From Glandiceps talaboti (taxonomy: Eukaryota > Hemichordata > Enteropneusta > Spengelidae): a stretch of DNA of 57,500 nucleotides. Position numbers and translations under genes: made by a program. Location: the NCBI RefSeq assembly GCF_964340395.1, contig NC_135554.1, forward strand, positions 20,590,592-20,648,091, read 5' to 3'. The notes under the pieces are model-generated. The model was not told where the DNA came from. It did not search any database and saw only the letters and a list, made by a program, of their open reading frames with translations. This document shows positions 57,479 through 57,500 of this stretch, piece after piece. Numbering within the stretch: the first letter of the stretch is position 1; every line of letters begins with the position of its first letter.

Positions 57479-57500
57479 TATATAACTATATATATATATA

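Overview
This window is eukaryotic nuclear DNA. Its protein-coding genes are split into many short exons by GT-AG introns, it is A+T-rich, and it is crowded with microsatellites, minisatellites and fold-back repeats. The gene set (a CBM39/GH16 beta-1,3-glucan-binding or glucanase pair, MED26, a dystrotelin-like dystrophin relative, an ST3Gal sialyltransferase and a clan 2 cytochrome P450) points to a marine invertebrate. Beta-1,3-glucan-binding proteins are absent from vertebrates and ST3Gal enzymes are mostly deuterostome, so an invertebrate deuterostome (cephalochordate or hemichordate) is the best guess. The species cannot be named from the sequence.

Layout. (1) 1-3364, + strand: the 3' half of a GH16 gene whose 5' half lies before the window. 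(2) 4915-11100, +: a complete tandem paralogue of 13 exons and 534 aa, with signal peptide, CBM39, Thr/Pro linker and GH16 domain. (3) 11101-15500: intergenic, with a 0.3-kb terminal-inverted-repeat element and tetranucleotide arrays. (4) 15705-22378, +: MED26, 3 coding exons, 413 aa. (5) 22379-28489: convergent intergenic or 3'-UTR space with a large (TACA)n array and dispersed repeats. (6) 39197-28490, - strand: a dystrotelin-like gene of 16 exons and 679 aa, with WW, EF-hand-like region, ZZ finger, coiled coil and a conserved C-terminal helix. (7) 41209-49703, +: an ST3Gal sialyltransferase of 9 coding exons and 427 aa. Two tandem arrays lie in intron 7, and a 31-bp array grew out of the stop-codon end of the gene. 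(8) 53941 to the window end, +: a microsomal P450 whose heme-cysteine exon lies beyond the window. The end of its last visible exon is duplicated beside a long palindrome.

The genes do not form one pathway. The only functional cluster is the GH16 pair. All splice sites were read by eye. Every multi-exon model keeps reading frame across all junctions, and the joined proteins match known family signatures, which is the main support for the models. The strongest oddities are the WW domain in the dystrotelin-like protein, the coding-end-derived 31-bp array, an apparently identical 230-bp higher-order duplication in a minisatellite, the duplicated P450 exon end next to a 113-bp palindrome, and several fold-back repeat families.
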